Shown: positions 1 to 8,290 of the stretch, one piece after another
How the letters are laid out: every line of letters begins with the position of its first letter
Position numbering within the stretch: position 1 is the stretch's first letter
Source of the DNA: JAMHWF01 sp048500255
GTDB taxonomy: Bacteria > Pseudomonadota > Gammaproteobacteria > Burkholderiales > Burkholderiaceae_C
NCBI GenBank assembly: GCA_048500255.1
Contig: JASNYH010000002.1
Span: 682,001 to 746,000, forward strand
Direction: 5' to 3'
DNA length: 64,000 nt
Notes under the pieces: generated by a model
What the model saw: only the letters and a program-made list of their open reading frames with translations
What the model was told of the DNA's origin: nothing
Database searches by the model: none
Position numbers and translations under genes: made by a program

Positions 1-363
1 CTCGTGGTGTGAGCTCAGGCGGTCGATGCGCAACGCCCACACGCCCGCCGGCGCGTCGGCCAGCTCGAAGGCGGCGCGGTAGCGCGCACGGCCGGTGGCG
101 CCGAGCTTGTGATGCGCCCAGGTGTCGGGCAGCGCGACCGGCCGCCACGCCGCCGGTGCGCGCGCGGCGCCGGGCGCCATCTCGGCGGCGCGCATCACGA
201 CGGGCGCGTCGGGCGCCGCGGCCGCGCCGCGCCATGCCGCCTGCGCGGCCCAGCCGGCGGCGAGCGCCAACGCGACGACGATGACCCAGGTCCAGGTGCG
301 CGGCCGCTGGCGCGGGACGGCGGCGCGGGCGGCGGAGCGGGCGGTCGTCGTCATCGGCGTCAT
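1..363 (-). CDS. Membrane-anchored protein, N-terminal part (cut by window edge)
   Basis: The minus-strand frame is open from an ATG at 363 to the window edge, giving the first 121 residues. A basic start is followed by one hydrophobic segment (about residues 22-40, containing WVIVVALALAAGWAA). Then comes the start of a beta-rich extracytoplasmic region with LPDTW and RYRAAFEL, ending in LRIDRLSSHHE. This resembles the jelly-roll sensor region at the start of some 7TM-type sensor kinases or a sugar-binding-like domain, but too little is present to decide. A second ATG nine bases downstream is an equally good start. No strong ribosome binding site is visible. Confidence 0.45.
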   Translation of the reverse strand, partial: MTPMTTTARSAARAAVPRQRPRTWTWVIVVALALAAGWAAQAAWRGAAAAPDAPVVMRAAEMAPGAARAPAAWRPVALPDTWAHHKLGATGRARYRAAFELADAPAGVWALRIDRLSSHHE

Positions 364-502
364 TCTGGCCGCAGGGCAGGCCGCGGCCAGCCGGCCGTTC
401 GGACGATGCCGGGTGAGCCATGGGTCGCAGGTGGCATCGGACCCGCGCGTCGCGCCGAGTCGTCGACCCGGCGGCAGCGGCTGCGGCTCTGCTGTTGCGG
501 CT

Positions 503-1306
503 TCAGGCGCCCGTGCCCGTCGGCGCCGCTGCGCGCGCCGCGCCATGGCGTCGGCTCGGGCGCGCCGCCGGTGCGTGCGGTGCCGGCGCCTCGGCCTGCT
601 GCGCCAGGCGCTGCGCGTCGAGCACGACGAGGCGGCGGCCCTCGACGCGCAGGAGCCCCTCGTCGGCCAGTTCGTGCAGCACGCGCGAGAAGTGCTCCGG
701 CGTCAGGTGCAGCTGCGACGCCAGCGCCGCCTTGGTCGAGCGCAGCGTGATCACGTGGACCAAGGTGCCGCCGCCGGCCGCCGGCGCCGCCTCGGCGCGG
801 CCGCGCTCGACGCGATGCAGCAGCCAGTCGACGAGGCGCTCGCGCCCGCTGCCCAGCGACTGGCGCTCGAGCTCGCCGACCAGCGATTCGATGCGCCGGC
901 TCAGGTTGGCGATCATGCGGCGCGCGAAGTGCGGGTCGCGATCGATCTCGTCGAACACAGCGGCCTTGGGCAGTTGCAGCACGAGCGCGTCGGTCGCCGC
1001 GACGGCGTCGACGACGGCCGGCCGCTCGAGGAACATGACGGCCTCGCCGAAGCAGTGGCCCGCGCCGACGGTGCCGGCGAGCCGCTCGCCGCCGCCGCGC
1101 CGCGGCGCGACGAGATGGATGTCGCCGTGCACGACCACGTACATGCCGCCCGGCGCGTCGCCGCAGCGAAACAGCCGGTCGCCGCGCGCCAGCCGGCGGC
1201 GCCGCACGGCGTCGGCCAGGCGCAGCAGCGTCGCCGCGTCGAGCGACTCGAACAGCGGCAACGCCGTCAGCAGCATCAGCGGCGAGATCTCACGGCGGCG
1301 CATCAT
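503..1306 (-). CDS. Crp/Fnr-family regulator, DNR-like (no Fe-S cysteines)
   Basis: This 267-residue protein has an N-terminal cyclic-nucleotide-binding-type beta barrel (about 15-125), a long dimerisation helix and a C-terminal winged helix (about 155-225). The recognition helix carries E204, S207 and R208 in the spacing FNR uses to read TTGAT half-sites. Only two cysteines (C48, C85) are present and there is no N-terminal Cys cluster, so it is not an oxygen-sensing [4Fe-4S] FNR. A DNR/NnrR-like NO sensor is the best family guess. The start is ATG 1306; a TTG six bases upstream is possible. The last 35 residues are low-complexity Ala/Pro/Arg. It is divergent from the cytochrome c gene, and FNR-like boxes occur elsewhere in this window. 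Confidence 0.8.
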   Translation of the reverse strand: MMRRREISPLMLLTALPLFESLDAATLLRLADAVRRRRLARGDRLFRCGDAPGGMYVVVHGDIHLVAPRRGGGERLAGTVGAGHCFGEAVMFLERPAVVDAVAATDALVLQLPKAAVFDEIDRDPHFARRMIANLSRRIESLVGELERQSLGSGRERLVDWLLHRVERGRAEAAPAAGGGTLVHVITLRSTKAALASQLHLTPEHFSRVLHELADEGLLRVEGRRLVVLDAQRLAQQAEAPAPHAPAARPSRRHGAARAAAPTGTGA

Positions 1307-1317
1307 GGGCAACGATC

Positions 1318-1341
1318 AAATCGGCATGACAATACCGGAAT
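1318..1341. promoter_or_regulatory. 24-bp palindromic operator, copy A
   Basis: Half-sites AAATCGGCA and TACCGGAAT are separated by 6 bp in the divergent gap between the Crp/Fnr gene and the cytochrome c gene. It has the same architecture (GGTA-N6-TACC type) as the copies at 5146, 19784 and 31369. The left half is the most degenerate of the set. Confidence 0.5.
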
Positions 1342-1378
1342 GGTACGCGGCGGGTGGGCGTGCCGCGACAATCGCCGC

Positions 1379-1882
1379 ATGCAGCGCAGGCTCGTCGGCG
1401 GAATCGGCGCACGCGCGGCGGCCCTCGTCGCCGTGGCGCTCGTCATCGTCGCCGGTGCGGCGGCGCTGGCGCTGCTGCGCGCGCAGGACGACGGCGTCCC
1501 GCGCCTGCGCACCGACGACGAGCGCGTGCTCGCACGCGGCCGCGAGGTCTATGCGGCGCACTGCGCCGCCTGCCACGGCGCGCGCCTCGAAGGCCAGCCG
1601 AACTGGCGCGAACGCGGCGCCGACGGCCGCCTGCCCGCGCCGCCGCACGACGCGACGGGCCACACCTGGCACCACGCCGACGAGGCGCTCATCCGCATCA
1701 CGCGGCTCGGCGTCGCGGCGGCGGCCAACCTGCCGGGCTACGACTCGGCGATGCCGGCCTATCAGGGCGTGCTGGCCGACGACGACATCGTTGCCGTGCT
1801 GTCGTGGATCAAGTCGCAGTGGCCGCCGCAGGAGCGCGCCTGGCAGGAAGCGGTCGACCGGCAGGCGCGGACGGCGCGCTGA
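1379..1882 (+). CDS. Membrane-anchored monohaem cytochrome c
   Basis: This 167-residue protein has an N-terminal uncleaved signal anchor (about residues 8-32, Ala/Val rich) and one haem-binding CAACHG motif near residue 63. A likely distal Met lies in the SAMPAYQG segment. This is a class I cytochrome c fold expected on the periplasmic face of the inner membrane, where it would shuttle electrons to a terminal oxidase or denitrification reductase. It stands alone, divergent from the Crp/Fnr gene, with palindrome copy A in the promoter. Its partner is not identifiable from context. Confidence 0.8.
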   Translation: MQRRLVGGIGARAAALVAVALVIVAGAAALALLRAQDDGVPRLRTDDERVLARGREVYAAHCAACHGARLEGQPNWRERGADGRLPAPPHDATGHTWHHADEALIRITRLGVAAAANLPGYDSAMPAYQGVLADDDIVAVLSWIKSQWPPQERAWQEAVDRQARTAR

Positions 1883-1956
1883 GCCGCGGCGCCGCGGCTC
1901 GGCGCTCCGCGCCGATCGCCGAAGGATTCGACGTACCGCGTCGCCGACACCGCGCA

Positions 1957-2640
1957 TCAGCGCAGCTCGACGTGCATTCCCTCCGCAGCGATCGCGCGCA
2001 GCACGTCGGCCGGTGGCGCCGGCGCCGTCGCGACCGGTGCCGAGCCGTCGGCGGCCATCGTGCGCGCGCGCTGCAGCACCCAGCGCGCGACGCCCGCGGC
2101 GTGCAGCCGGCGTGCCATTGCGACCAACGCGTCGCCGCCGTGCCAGGCCGGCGACGTCGTCGTGCGCACCTCGAACGGCACGCCGCTGCCGGCCACGGCG
2201 TCGAGCGCGCGCTCGGCGACGGCGGCGCTGCCGCGCACGCCGGTCAGCGCGTCGTGGCCGTCGACCGGCGCCTTGTAGTCGAAGCCGATCCAGGCCAGCC
2301 GCGGCAGCAGGCGCGTCAGCGCCTTGACGTGGATGCCGGCGGTGTGCAGGCCGACGGCGAAGCCGAGGGCGCGCACTTCATCGACGGCCTCGGGCAGACG
2401 CGGGTCGATCGTCGGCTCGCCGCCGCTGAAGACGACGCCGTCGAGCAGGCCGCGCCGGCGCTCGAGCACGCCGCGCACGGCGCGCCAGTCGACGCGCGCC
2501 AGCCCGGGCCGGCGCGGCTGCAGTGCCGGGTTGTGGCAGTAGCTGCAGCGCCAGGGACAGCCCTGGACGAAGACGACGGCGGCGAGCGCTCCCGGCCAGT
2601 CGGTGGTCGAGAAGGGCTCGAAGCCGCCGACCTCAAGCAC
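1957..2640 (-). CDS. nrdG: Anaerobic RNR activating enzyme (radical SAM)
   Basis: This 227-residue protein has the radical SAM motif CPWRCSYC near residues 29-36 and the glycine-rich SAM stretch VFSGGEPT. It reductively cleaves S-adenosylmethionine to install the glycyl radical on class III ribonucleotide reductase. The GTG start at 2640 overlaps the stop of the upstream small gene by 8 bp, indicating translational coupling with the gene that carries the target glycine. The order is nrdD core, glycyl-radical protein, nrdG. Family assignment is secure from motif and neighbours. Confidence 0.9.
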   Translation of the reverse strand: MLEVGGFEPFSTTDWPGALAAVVFVQGCPWRCSYCHNPALQPRRPGLARVDWRAVRGVLERRRGLLDGVVFSGGEPTIDPRLPEAVDEVRALGFAVGLHTAGIHVKALTRLLPRLAWIGFDYKAPVDGHDALTGVRGSAAVAERALDAVAGSGVPFEVRTTTSPAWHGGDALVAMARRLHAAGVARWVLQRARTMAADGSAPVATAPAPPADVLRAIAAEGMHVELR

Positions 2641-2836
2641 CGGTCGCGACGGCGGCGGCGAGCGGCGCGCGCGCCGGTTCGACGAAGTAGCGGCGCTCGT
2701 TGAACTCGCCCTGCTTGCCGATGTTGAACGAGGCCATGGGGCGGTGATAGCCCATCACGCGCGTCCACACTTCGCAGCGCTGGCGCTCGTGGTCGGCGAG
2801 GACGGGGTGGCGGCGGGCGGTGTCGGGTCGGGTCAT
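2633..2836 (-). CDS. Free-standing glycyl-radical domain of class III RNR
   Basis: This 67-residue protein contains RCEVWTRVMGYHRP followed by ASFNIGKQGEF, the glycyl-radical loop found at the extreme C-terminus of normal NrdD proteins. The radical glycine should be G29. It starts with ATG preceded by a strong AAAGGAGA ribosome site, lies 94 bp downstream of the nrdD core stop and is in a different frame. It is therefore made as a separate polypeptide. It would have to dock on NrdD in trans, much as YfiD/GrcA replaces the C-terminus of pyruvate formate-lyase. Its 3' end overlaps nrdG. Confidence 0.85.
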   Translation of the reverse strand: MTRPDTARRHPVLADHERQRCEVWTRVMGYHRPMASFNIGKQGEFNERRYFVEPARAPLAAAVATGA

Positions 2837-2930
2837 CGTGTGTCTCCTTTCGGGTTGGAAGTAGATCGGTCGACGGGTCGCAGGCGTCGGCGCGCGGCGC
2901 GAGGTGCGGAGCTTCGTGATCGAAAGCCGG

Positions 2931-4976
2931 TCAGACCGCCTCGGCCGCCTTCGCCTTCTTCGCCAGCGCCTCCTCGTCGCAGTGCGGGCACCAGGCGTGC
3001 TCGCCGGCGAGATAGCCGTGCGTCGGGCACACCGAGAAGGTCGGCGTCACCGTGATGTAGGGCAGGCGGTAGCGCGACAGCGCGCGCTTCACGAGCGTCT
3101 TGCATGCCTCGGGCGACGACACGCGCTCGCCGAGGTAGAGGTGCAGCACGGTGCCGCCGGTGTATTTGCGCTGCAGCGGCTCCTGGCGCTCGAGCGCCTC
3201 GAACGGGTCCGTCGTGTAGGCCACCGGCAGCTGCGACGAGTTGGTGTAGTAGGGCTGCTCGGGCGTGCCGGCCTGCAGGATGCCGGGGAAGCGCTTGCGG
3301 TCCTCCTTGGCGAAGCGGTACGTCGTGCCCTCGGCCGGCGTCGCCTCCAGGTTGTAGAGGTGGCCGGTCGCCTCCTGCGCCTGCACGATGCGTTCGCGGA
3401 TGTGGTCGAGGTAGCGCAGCGCGAAGGCCTCGCCCCACGGCGTCGTGATGTCGTCGCGGTCGGCCGTGTAGTTGCGGATCATCTCGTTGATGCCGTTGAC
3501 GCCGATCGTCGAGAAGTGGTTGCGCAGCGTGCCGAGGTAGCGCTTGGTGTAGGGAAAGAGGCCGTTGTCGATGTGGCCCTGGATCACCTTGCGCTTGATC
3601 TCGAGGCTGTTGCGCGCCATGTCGATCAGCTCGTCGGTGCGCGCGAGCAGCGCCGCCTCGTCGCCCGCGTAGAGGTAGCCCAGGCGCGCGCAGTTGAGCG
3701 TCACGACGCCGAGCGAACCCGTCTGCTCGGCCGAGCCGAACAGGCCGTTGCCGCGCTTGAGCAGTTCGCGCACGTCGAGCTGCAGCCGGCAGCACATCGA
3801 GCGCACCATGTGCGGCTGCAGGTCGGAGTTGAGGAAGTTCTGGAAATAGGGCAGACCGTAGCGCGCCGTCATCTCGAACAGCGGCAGCGTGTTCGGATGC
3901 TCCCAGTCGAAGTCGGGCGTGATGTTGTAGGTCGGGATCGGGAAGGTGAACGCGCGGCCCTTCAGGTCGCCGGCCATCATCACGTCGATGTAGGCGCGGT
4001 TGATCATGTCCATCTCGGCCTGCAGCTCGCCGTACATGAACGGCATCTCGCGCCCGCCGATCACCGGCACCTGCTCCTTCAGGTCGTCGGGGCAGGTCCA
4101 GTCGAAGGTCAGGTTGGTGAACGGCGTCTGCGTGCCCCAGCGCGACGGCACGTTGAGGTTGTGGATCAGCTCCTGCATGCACTGGCGCACCTGGTCGTAC
4201 GACAGCGCGTCCTTGCGGATGAAGGGCGCGAGGTAGGTGTCGAACGAGCTGAAGGCCTGCGCGCCGGCCCATTCGTTCTGCAGCGTGCCGAGGAAGTTGA
4301 CGATCTGCCCGACGGCGCTCGACAGATGATTCGGCGGCCCCGCCTCGACCTTGCCCGGCACGCCGTTGAGCCCCTCGTGCAGCAGGGTGCGCAGCGACCA
4401 GCCGGCGCAGTAGCCGGCCAGCATGTCGAGGTCGTGGATGTGGACGTCGGCCTCGCGGTGCGCCGTGCCGACCTCGGGCGGGTAGACGTGGCTCAGCCAG
4501 TAGTTGGCGACCACCTTGCCCGACACGTTGAGGATCAGCCCGCCGAGCGAATAGCCCTGGTTTGCGTTGGCGTTGACGCGCCAGTCCTCGCGCGCCAGAT
4601 ATTCGTTGACGGAGCGCTCGACGTCGAGCGCGACCTGGCGGTCGCGGCGCAGCGCGCTGTGCTGCTCCCGGTAGGCGATGTAGGCGCGCGCCGTCGCCAG
4701 GTGGCCGGCGTCGAGCAGCACGCGCTCGACCTCGTCCTGGATCTGCTCGACGCCGGTCAGGCGGCTGGCCAGCCGCGCCGCCACGGCGGCGGCCAGGCGC
4801 TCGGCGTGGGTGGCGTCGTACTCGCGCGTCGCGGCGCCGGCGCGCTCGATCGCGCTGGTGATCTTGGCGATGTCGAAGGCGGCGGTGCGGCCGTCGCGCT
4901 TGACGACGGCGACGGGCGCGGCGGGGCCGGCGGCGCCGGCGGACGAAGCAGGGGCGGTAAGAGGGGTTGTCTCCAT
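2931..4976 (-). CDS. nrdD: Anaerobic ribonucleoside-triphosphate reductase core, lacking its glycyl-radical tail
   Basis: This 681-residue protein starts with an ATP-cone (about 20-115, beginning VVKRDGRTAAFD), followed by the class III ten-stranded barrel. It ends after a zinc-site-like segment with CPTHG and CPHC and the tail KAKAAEAV. The normal C-terminal RVxGY glycyl-radical loop is absent; it is encoded by the next gene. The enzyme reduces ribonucleoside triphosphates to deoxy forms without oxygen. ATG at 4976 has AAGGA upstream. An FNR-like box centred 72 bp upstream of the start fits anaerobic induction. Confidence 0.92.
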   Translation of the reverse strand: METTPLTAPASSAGAAGPAAPVAVVKRDGRTAAFDIAKITSAIERAGAATREYDATHAERLAAAVAARLASRLTGVEQIQDEVERVLLDAGHLATARAYIAYREQHSALRRDRQVALDVERSVNEYLAREDWRVNANANQGYSLGGLILNVSGKVVANYWLSHVYPPEVGTAHREADVHIHDLDMLAGYCAGWSLRTLLHEGLNGVPGKVEAGPPNHLSSAVGQIVNFLGTLQNEWAGAQAFSSFDTYLAPFIRKDALSYDQVRQCMQELIHNLNVPSRWGTQTPFTNLTFDWTCPDDLKEQVPVIGGREMPFMYGELQAEMDMINRAYIDVMMAGDLKGRAFTFPIPTYNITPDFDWEHPNTLPLFEMTARYGLPYFQNFLNSDLQPHMVRSMCCRLQLDVRELLKRGNGLFGSAEQTGSLGVVTLNCARLGYLYAGDEAALLARTDELIDMARNSLEIKRKVIQGHIDNGLFPYTKRYLGTLRNHFSTIGVNGINEMIRNYTADRDDITTPWGEAFALRYLDHIRERIVQAQEATGHLYNLEATPAEGTTYRFAKEDRKRFPGILQAGTPEQPYYTNSSQLPVAYTTDPFEALERQEPLQRKYTGGTVLHLYLGERVSSPEACKTLVKRALSRYRLPYITVTPTFSVCPTHGYLAGEHAWCPHCDEEALAKKAKAAEAV

Positions 4977-5041
4977 ATCTAGTGTCCTTGGCAGGTGCGT
5001 GACACTATCCGTAGCGTTTGTCGGCCGTCAATCGAGCGACC

Positions 5042-5055
5042 TTGATCTGCCTCAA
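5042..5055. promoter_or_regulatory. FNR/DNR-like box, nrdD-hemerythrin promoter
   Basis: TTGATctgcCTCAA matches the TTGAT-N4-ATCAA consensus at 9 of 10 positions. It lies in the divergent region, about 66 bp from the nrdD start codon and 128 bp from the hemerythrin start codon. Confidence 0.6.
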
Positions 5056-5145
5056 CGGTTCGTCGATCGAACGCGCGACGATCGGTGCCCGGCGCATCGG
5101 GCGCGGAATTGACCTGCGACAATTCCCCGACCCGCACGGCGTCGT

Positions 5146-5169
5146 ATTCTGGTATCCAAATACCGGATT
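5146..5169. promoter_or_regulatory. 24-bp palindromic operator, copy B
   Basis: Half-sites ATTCTGGTA and TACCGGATT are separated by 6 bp, making this the most symmetrical copy. It ends only 13 bp before the hemerythrin ATG, so a bound protein should block transcription or initiation of that operon. Confidence 0.6.
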
Positions 5170-5182
5170 AGGGTCCTCCCGC

Positions 5183-5662
5183 ATGAGCTTCCAACGCCAG
5201 ATCTCCCAGCGGCTCGATGAAGAGCATCGCGCCAATCTCGAACTCCTCGGCCGCATCGAAAAGGCACTGGCGCGCAACGCCGATGCCGAGCTGCCCGCGC
5301 TCGCCGGGCCGCTGGTGCGCCACCTCGAGCACGAGGTCGGCCGCCACTTCGGCTTCGAGGAAGAGCAGCTGTTCCCGCGCATGGCCGATTCGGGCGACGA
5401 AGACCTCGCCACGCTGCTCGCCGAGGAACACGACAGCATCCGCGCCGTCGCCGAGGAGCTGCTGCCGCTGGCGCGCGCCGCCGCGTCGGGCAGCGCGCTC
5501 GCCGGAGCCGACCTGGCGACCTTCAAGCGCCTGGCCATCGAGCTGACGGAGCGCCAGGTCGGCCACATCCAGAAGGAGACGATGGCGCTGCTGCCGCTGC
5601 TCGACGACCTGCTCGACGACGAGGCCGACCGCGAGCTGGCCTTCGTCTACTCCTGCGACTGA
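5183..5662 (+). CDS. Hemerythrin-like HHE domain protein
   Basis: This 159-residue, all-helical protein has spaced His/Glu ligands typical of hemerythrin: EEHRAN near the start, RHLEHEVGRHFGFEEE in the middle, EEHDS, and GHIQKE in the last helix. Such proteins bind O2 or NO at a non-haem diiron centre, and in denitrifiers they sit with NnrS and DUF2249 genes. The ATG at 5183 is chosen because the domain begins immediately after it; upstream residues in the same frame have no domain character. It is the first gene of a run with the GNAT, DUF59 and NnrS-like genes and lies directly under palindrome copy B. Confidence 0.82.
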   Translation: MSFQRQISQRLDEEHRANLELLGRIEKALARNADAELPALAGPLVRHLEHEVGRHFGFEEEQLFPRMADSGDEDLATLLAEEHDSIRAVAEELLPLARAAASGSALAGADLATFKRLAIELTERQVGHIQKETMALLPLLDDLLDDEADRELAFVYSCD

Positions 5663-5695
5663 TTCACACCGACCGAGACCGAGGAGAACTTTCCG

Positions 5696-6709
5696 ATGCC
5701 CACGACGACGACTGCGCCGGCGTTGACGATCCGCGCGCTCAGCCCCGACGACCTCGATGCCGTGGTCGCGATCGACGCGGCGATCGAAGGCCGCACGCGG
5801 CGCGACTACATCGAGCGTCGCCTCGCCGCGGCGCGCCGCGAGCCGGCGCTGCACGCGCAGTTCGCTGCCGTCGACGAGCAGGGACAGCTCGCCGGCTTCA
5901 TGCTCGGCCGCGTGCTGGCGGGCGAGTTCGGCCGCGAGCAGCCCGTGCTGCGGCTCGAGCTCGTCGGCGTGCGCGCCGACCGCCGCGGCGCTGGCGTCGG
6001 CCACCGTCTGTTCGAGACGCTCGTCGGCTGGGGCCGCCGCCATGGCGTCGCCGAAGTGCACACGGCTGCGACGTGGCGCGCCACGCCGATGCTGGCGTGG
6101 CTCGACGGGCAGGGCTTCGAGCTCGCCAACGACCAGTTCGTGGACTGCGCCGTCGGCGGCTGCCCCTGGCACGGCGAGGACGAGCCCGTCGCGATCGAGG
6201 CGGGCAGCGGGCCGGGCCGCGAGATCGACTACGGCCGCCCCGAGGCCAACGACCAGGAGCGCCTGGCGCGCGACGGCGCCGAGGTGCGCTCGATGGCCGA
6301 GGCCGACCTCGAAGCGATTGCGCGCATCGACCTCGACATCACGGGACGCGAGCGCCGCGACTACATTGCCGCGCGTCTGGCCGAGGCGATGCACGACGGC
6401 GCCGTGCGCGTTTCGCTGACGGCGCGCGTCGACGACACCATCGTCGGCTACCTGATGGCGCGCGCCGACTTCGGCGACTACGGCCGTGCCGAGCCGGTGG
6501 CCGTGCTCGACACGCTGGGCGTCGATCCCGAGTACGCGCAGCGCGGCGTCGGCCGCGCGCTGCTCGCCGAGCTGTTCGCGCAGCTGGGCGCGCTGCGCGT
6601 CGAAACCGTCGAGACCGTCGTGCCGCAACTCGACCTCGAGCTGCTCGGCTTCCTCTACGCCGGCGGCTTCGCACCGTCGCCGCGCCTGGCCTTCGTCAAG
6701 ACGCTGTGA
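5696..6709 (+). CDS. Tandem GNAT acetyltransferase (two GNAT domains)
   Basis: This 337-residue protein is made of two GNAT domains, about 8-150 and 200-330. Both halves contain an acetyl-CoA-binding signature (RADRRGAGVGHRLFE; DPEYAQRGVGRALL) and a shared D-I-x-G-R-x-RRDY-I segment (GRTRRDYIERRLAA; GRERRDYIAARLAE). This indicates internal duplication. The substrate is unknown; small molecules or protein lysines are possible. The GNAT at 30822 has the related GLHKSDYW segment and is also next to a copy of the palindrome. The start has GAGGAG 9 bp upstream. It is followed after two bases by the DUF59 gene. Confidence 0.8.
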   Translation: MPTTTTAPALTIRALSPDDLDAVVAIDAAIEGRTRRDYIERRLAAARREPALHAQFAAVDEQGQLAGFMLGRVLAGEFGREQPVLRLELVGVRADRRGAGVGHRLFETLVGWGRRHGVAEVHTAATWRATPMLAWLDGQGFELANDQFVDCAVGGCPWHGEDEPVAIEAGSGPGREIDYGRPEANDQERLARDGAEVRSMAEADLEAIARIDLDITGRERRDYIAARLAEAMHDGAVRVSLTARVDDTIVGYLMARADFGDYGRAEPVAVLDTLGVDPEYAQRGVGRALLAELFAQLGALRVETVETVVPQLDLELLGFLYAGGFAPSPRLAFVKTL

Positions 6710-6711
6710 CC

Positions 6712-7026
6712 ATGACGGTCGATGATTCGACGGTGCGCGACGCGCTGCGCATGGTGATGGACCCCGAGGCGGGGATGAACATCGTCGACCTCGGCCTCGT
6801 CTACGGCATCGAGATCTCGCCCGAGATGGGCATCCGCGTCGATCTCACGATGACCAGCGGCGCCTGCCCGATGGCCGAGATGATCTGCGACGAGGCGCGC
6901 GTCGCGATCGAGAACAGCGTGCCGCGCGGCACGCCGGTCGAGATCGAGCTCGTGTGGGATCCGCCGTGGACGCCCGACAAGATGAGCGACCTGGCGCGCG
7001 ATCAGTTCGGCTGGCTGCCGAAGTGA
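6712..7026 (+). CDS. DUF59/MIP18-type Fe-S assembly factor
   Basis: This 104-residue protein has the features of DUF59 (PaaD/SufT-like): MDPEAGMNIVDLGLVYGI, LTMTSGACPMAEMI with the reactive cysteine, and a C-terminal WDPPWTPDKMS. It is expected to assist metal-sulfur cluster maturation in the cytoplasm. It begins two bases after the stop of the tandem GNAT gene, so the two are surely cotranscribed. Members of this group commonly accompany hemerythrin and NnrS genes in denitrifiers. Confidence 0.85.
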   Translation: MTVDDSTVRDALRMVMDPEAGMNIVDLGLVYGIEISPEMGIRVDLTMTSGACPMAEMICDEARVAIENSVPRGTPVEIELVWDPPWTPDKMSDLARDQFGWLPK

Positions 7027-7050
7027 GCGCCGCACGGCCGCTCCGAAGGC

Positions 7051-7096
7051 GCGAGCACCCCCTCGGGGGGCAGCGAGCGAAGCGAGCGTGGGGGCA
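7051..7096. repeat. GC-rich dispersed intergenic repeat (REP-like)
   Basis: The gap between the DUF59 and NnrS-like genes holds CACCCCCTCGGGGGG followed by the direct repeats AGCGAGCGA and AGCGAGCGTGGGGG. This arrangement is familiar as a dispersed intergenic repeat in Burkholderiales-type genomes. It can fold into nested GC hairpins. Only one copy is seen in this window. Confidence 0.5.
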
Positions 7097-7099
7097 CGG

Positions 7100-8269
7100 A
7101 TGAGCAGCGCGCCGTCGTCGGCGCATCCGCCTCGCGACGGCGGCACGCGGCCGGCCGGTCATCCGCCGCCCGCCGCGGCGCCGCGCCGCCCGGCGTGGGA
7201 GCGGGTGCCGCTGCTCGTGCTCGGCTTCGTCGCCCTCGCCGCCGGCGTCGGCGCGGGCCTGGCGCGCCTGGGCTGGACGATGCCCGACGCGGCGGCCGGC
7301 GCGGCGGCGCTGCACGGCCCGCTGATGGTGTGCGGCTTCTTCGGCGTCGTCATCGCGCTCGAGCGCGCCGTCGCGCTCAACCGGCTGTGGGCCTATGCGG
7401 CGCCGCTGCTCGCCGGGCTGGGCAGCGCCGCTGCACTGCACGGTCGGGGCGACATCGCGCCGTGGCTGTGGCTGGCCGGCAGCGGCGTGCTGCTCGCCGC
7501 GTCGCTGCACGTGCTGGCGCGCCAGCGCGAGGCATTCATGGTCACGATCGCCGCCGGCGCGGCGTGCTGGAGCGTCGGCACGGCGCTGTGGGCGGCGGGC
7601 GCCGTTCCGCTGCACGGCGCCGTCGGCTGGTGGCTCGCCTTCCTCGTGCTGACGATCGCCGGCGAGCGGCTCGAGCTGTCGCGCTTCCTGCCGCGCTCCG
7701 TCGCGGCGCAGCGTGCCTTCGCCGCGATCGTCGGCGTGCTGTTCGTCGCGCTGCTCGCCTGGCAGGCGGCGCCGGAGTGGGCGCCGCGGCTGTACGGCGC
7801 GTCGCTGCTCGCGCTGGCTGCCTGGCTGGCGCGCAACGACCTGGCGCGCCGCACGGTGCGCCAGCGCGGGCTGACGCGCTTCATCGCCGTGTGCCTGCTG
7901 TCGGGCTACGTGTGGCTGGCCGTCGGCGGCGCCGTCATCGCCCTTGCCGGGCTGGCACCGGGCAGCGCCGCCTACGACGCCGCGCTGCACGCGCTGCTGC
8001 TCGGCTTCGTGTTCGCGATGGTGTTCGGCCACGCGCCGGTCATCTTTCCGGCGGTGCTGCGCGTCGCCGTGCCCTACGACGCGTCGTTCTACGCGCCGCT
8101 CGCGCTGCTGCACGCCGCGCTCGCGCTGCGCGTCGGCGGCGACGTGTTCGGCGCGCACGACGCCGTGCGCTGGGGTGCGCTGATGTCGGCGCTGGCGCTG
8201 CTCGCCTTCATCGCCAACACGGCGCGCGCCGTGATCGCGGGGCGGCGGCGCACGGCCCGGCCGCGCTGA
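7100..8269 (+). CDS. NnrS-like multi-pass membrane protein
   Basis: This 389-residue protein has about 10-11 hydrophobic segments and conserved-looking histidines in membrane segments (AALHGPLMVCGFF, LHALLLGFVFAMVFGHAPVIF), reminiscent of haem-binding NnrS-type proteins. NnrS relatives counter NO-derived stress in denitrifiers, and the position downstream of hemerythrin and DUF59 supports that. The ATG at 7100 is preferred to the GTG at 7088, which lies inside the repeat. It encodes a Pro-rich cytoplasmic tail of about 35 residues before the first helix. Confidence 0.65.
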   Translation: MSSAPSSAHPPRDGGTRPAGHPPPAAAPRRPAWERVPLLVLGFVALAAGVGAGLARLGWTMPDAAAGAAALHGPLMVCGFFGVVIALERAVALNRLWAYAAPLLAGLGSAAALHGRGDIAPWLWLAGSGVLLAASLHVLARQREAFMVTIAAGAACWSVGTALWAAGAVPLHGAVGWWLAFLVLTIAGERLELSRFLPRSVAAQRAFAAIVGVLFVALLAWQAAPEWAPRLYGASLLALAAWLARNDLARRTVRQRGLTRFIAVCLLSGYVWLAVGGAVIALAGLAPGSAAYDAALHALLLGFVFAMVFGHAPVIFPAVLRVAVPYDASFYAPLALLHAALALRVGGDVFGAHDAVRWGALMSALALLAFIANTARAVIAGRRRTARPR

Positions 8270-8290
8270 TCCGCTCGGCGGCCCCCCGGC

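Noticed and set aside
1306..1319. FNR-like box at GATCAA upstream of the Crp/Fnr gene
   Set aside because: Only one half-site is present; the partner position reads TGGGC.
2836..2931. Programmed frameshift or UGA readthrough joining nrdD to the glycyl-radical ORF
   Set aside because: The frames differ, there are 94 intervening bases and no slippery run was seen, and the short ORF has its own strong AAAGGAGA site and ATG.
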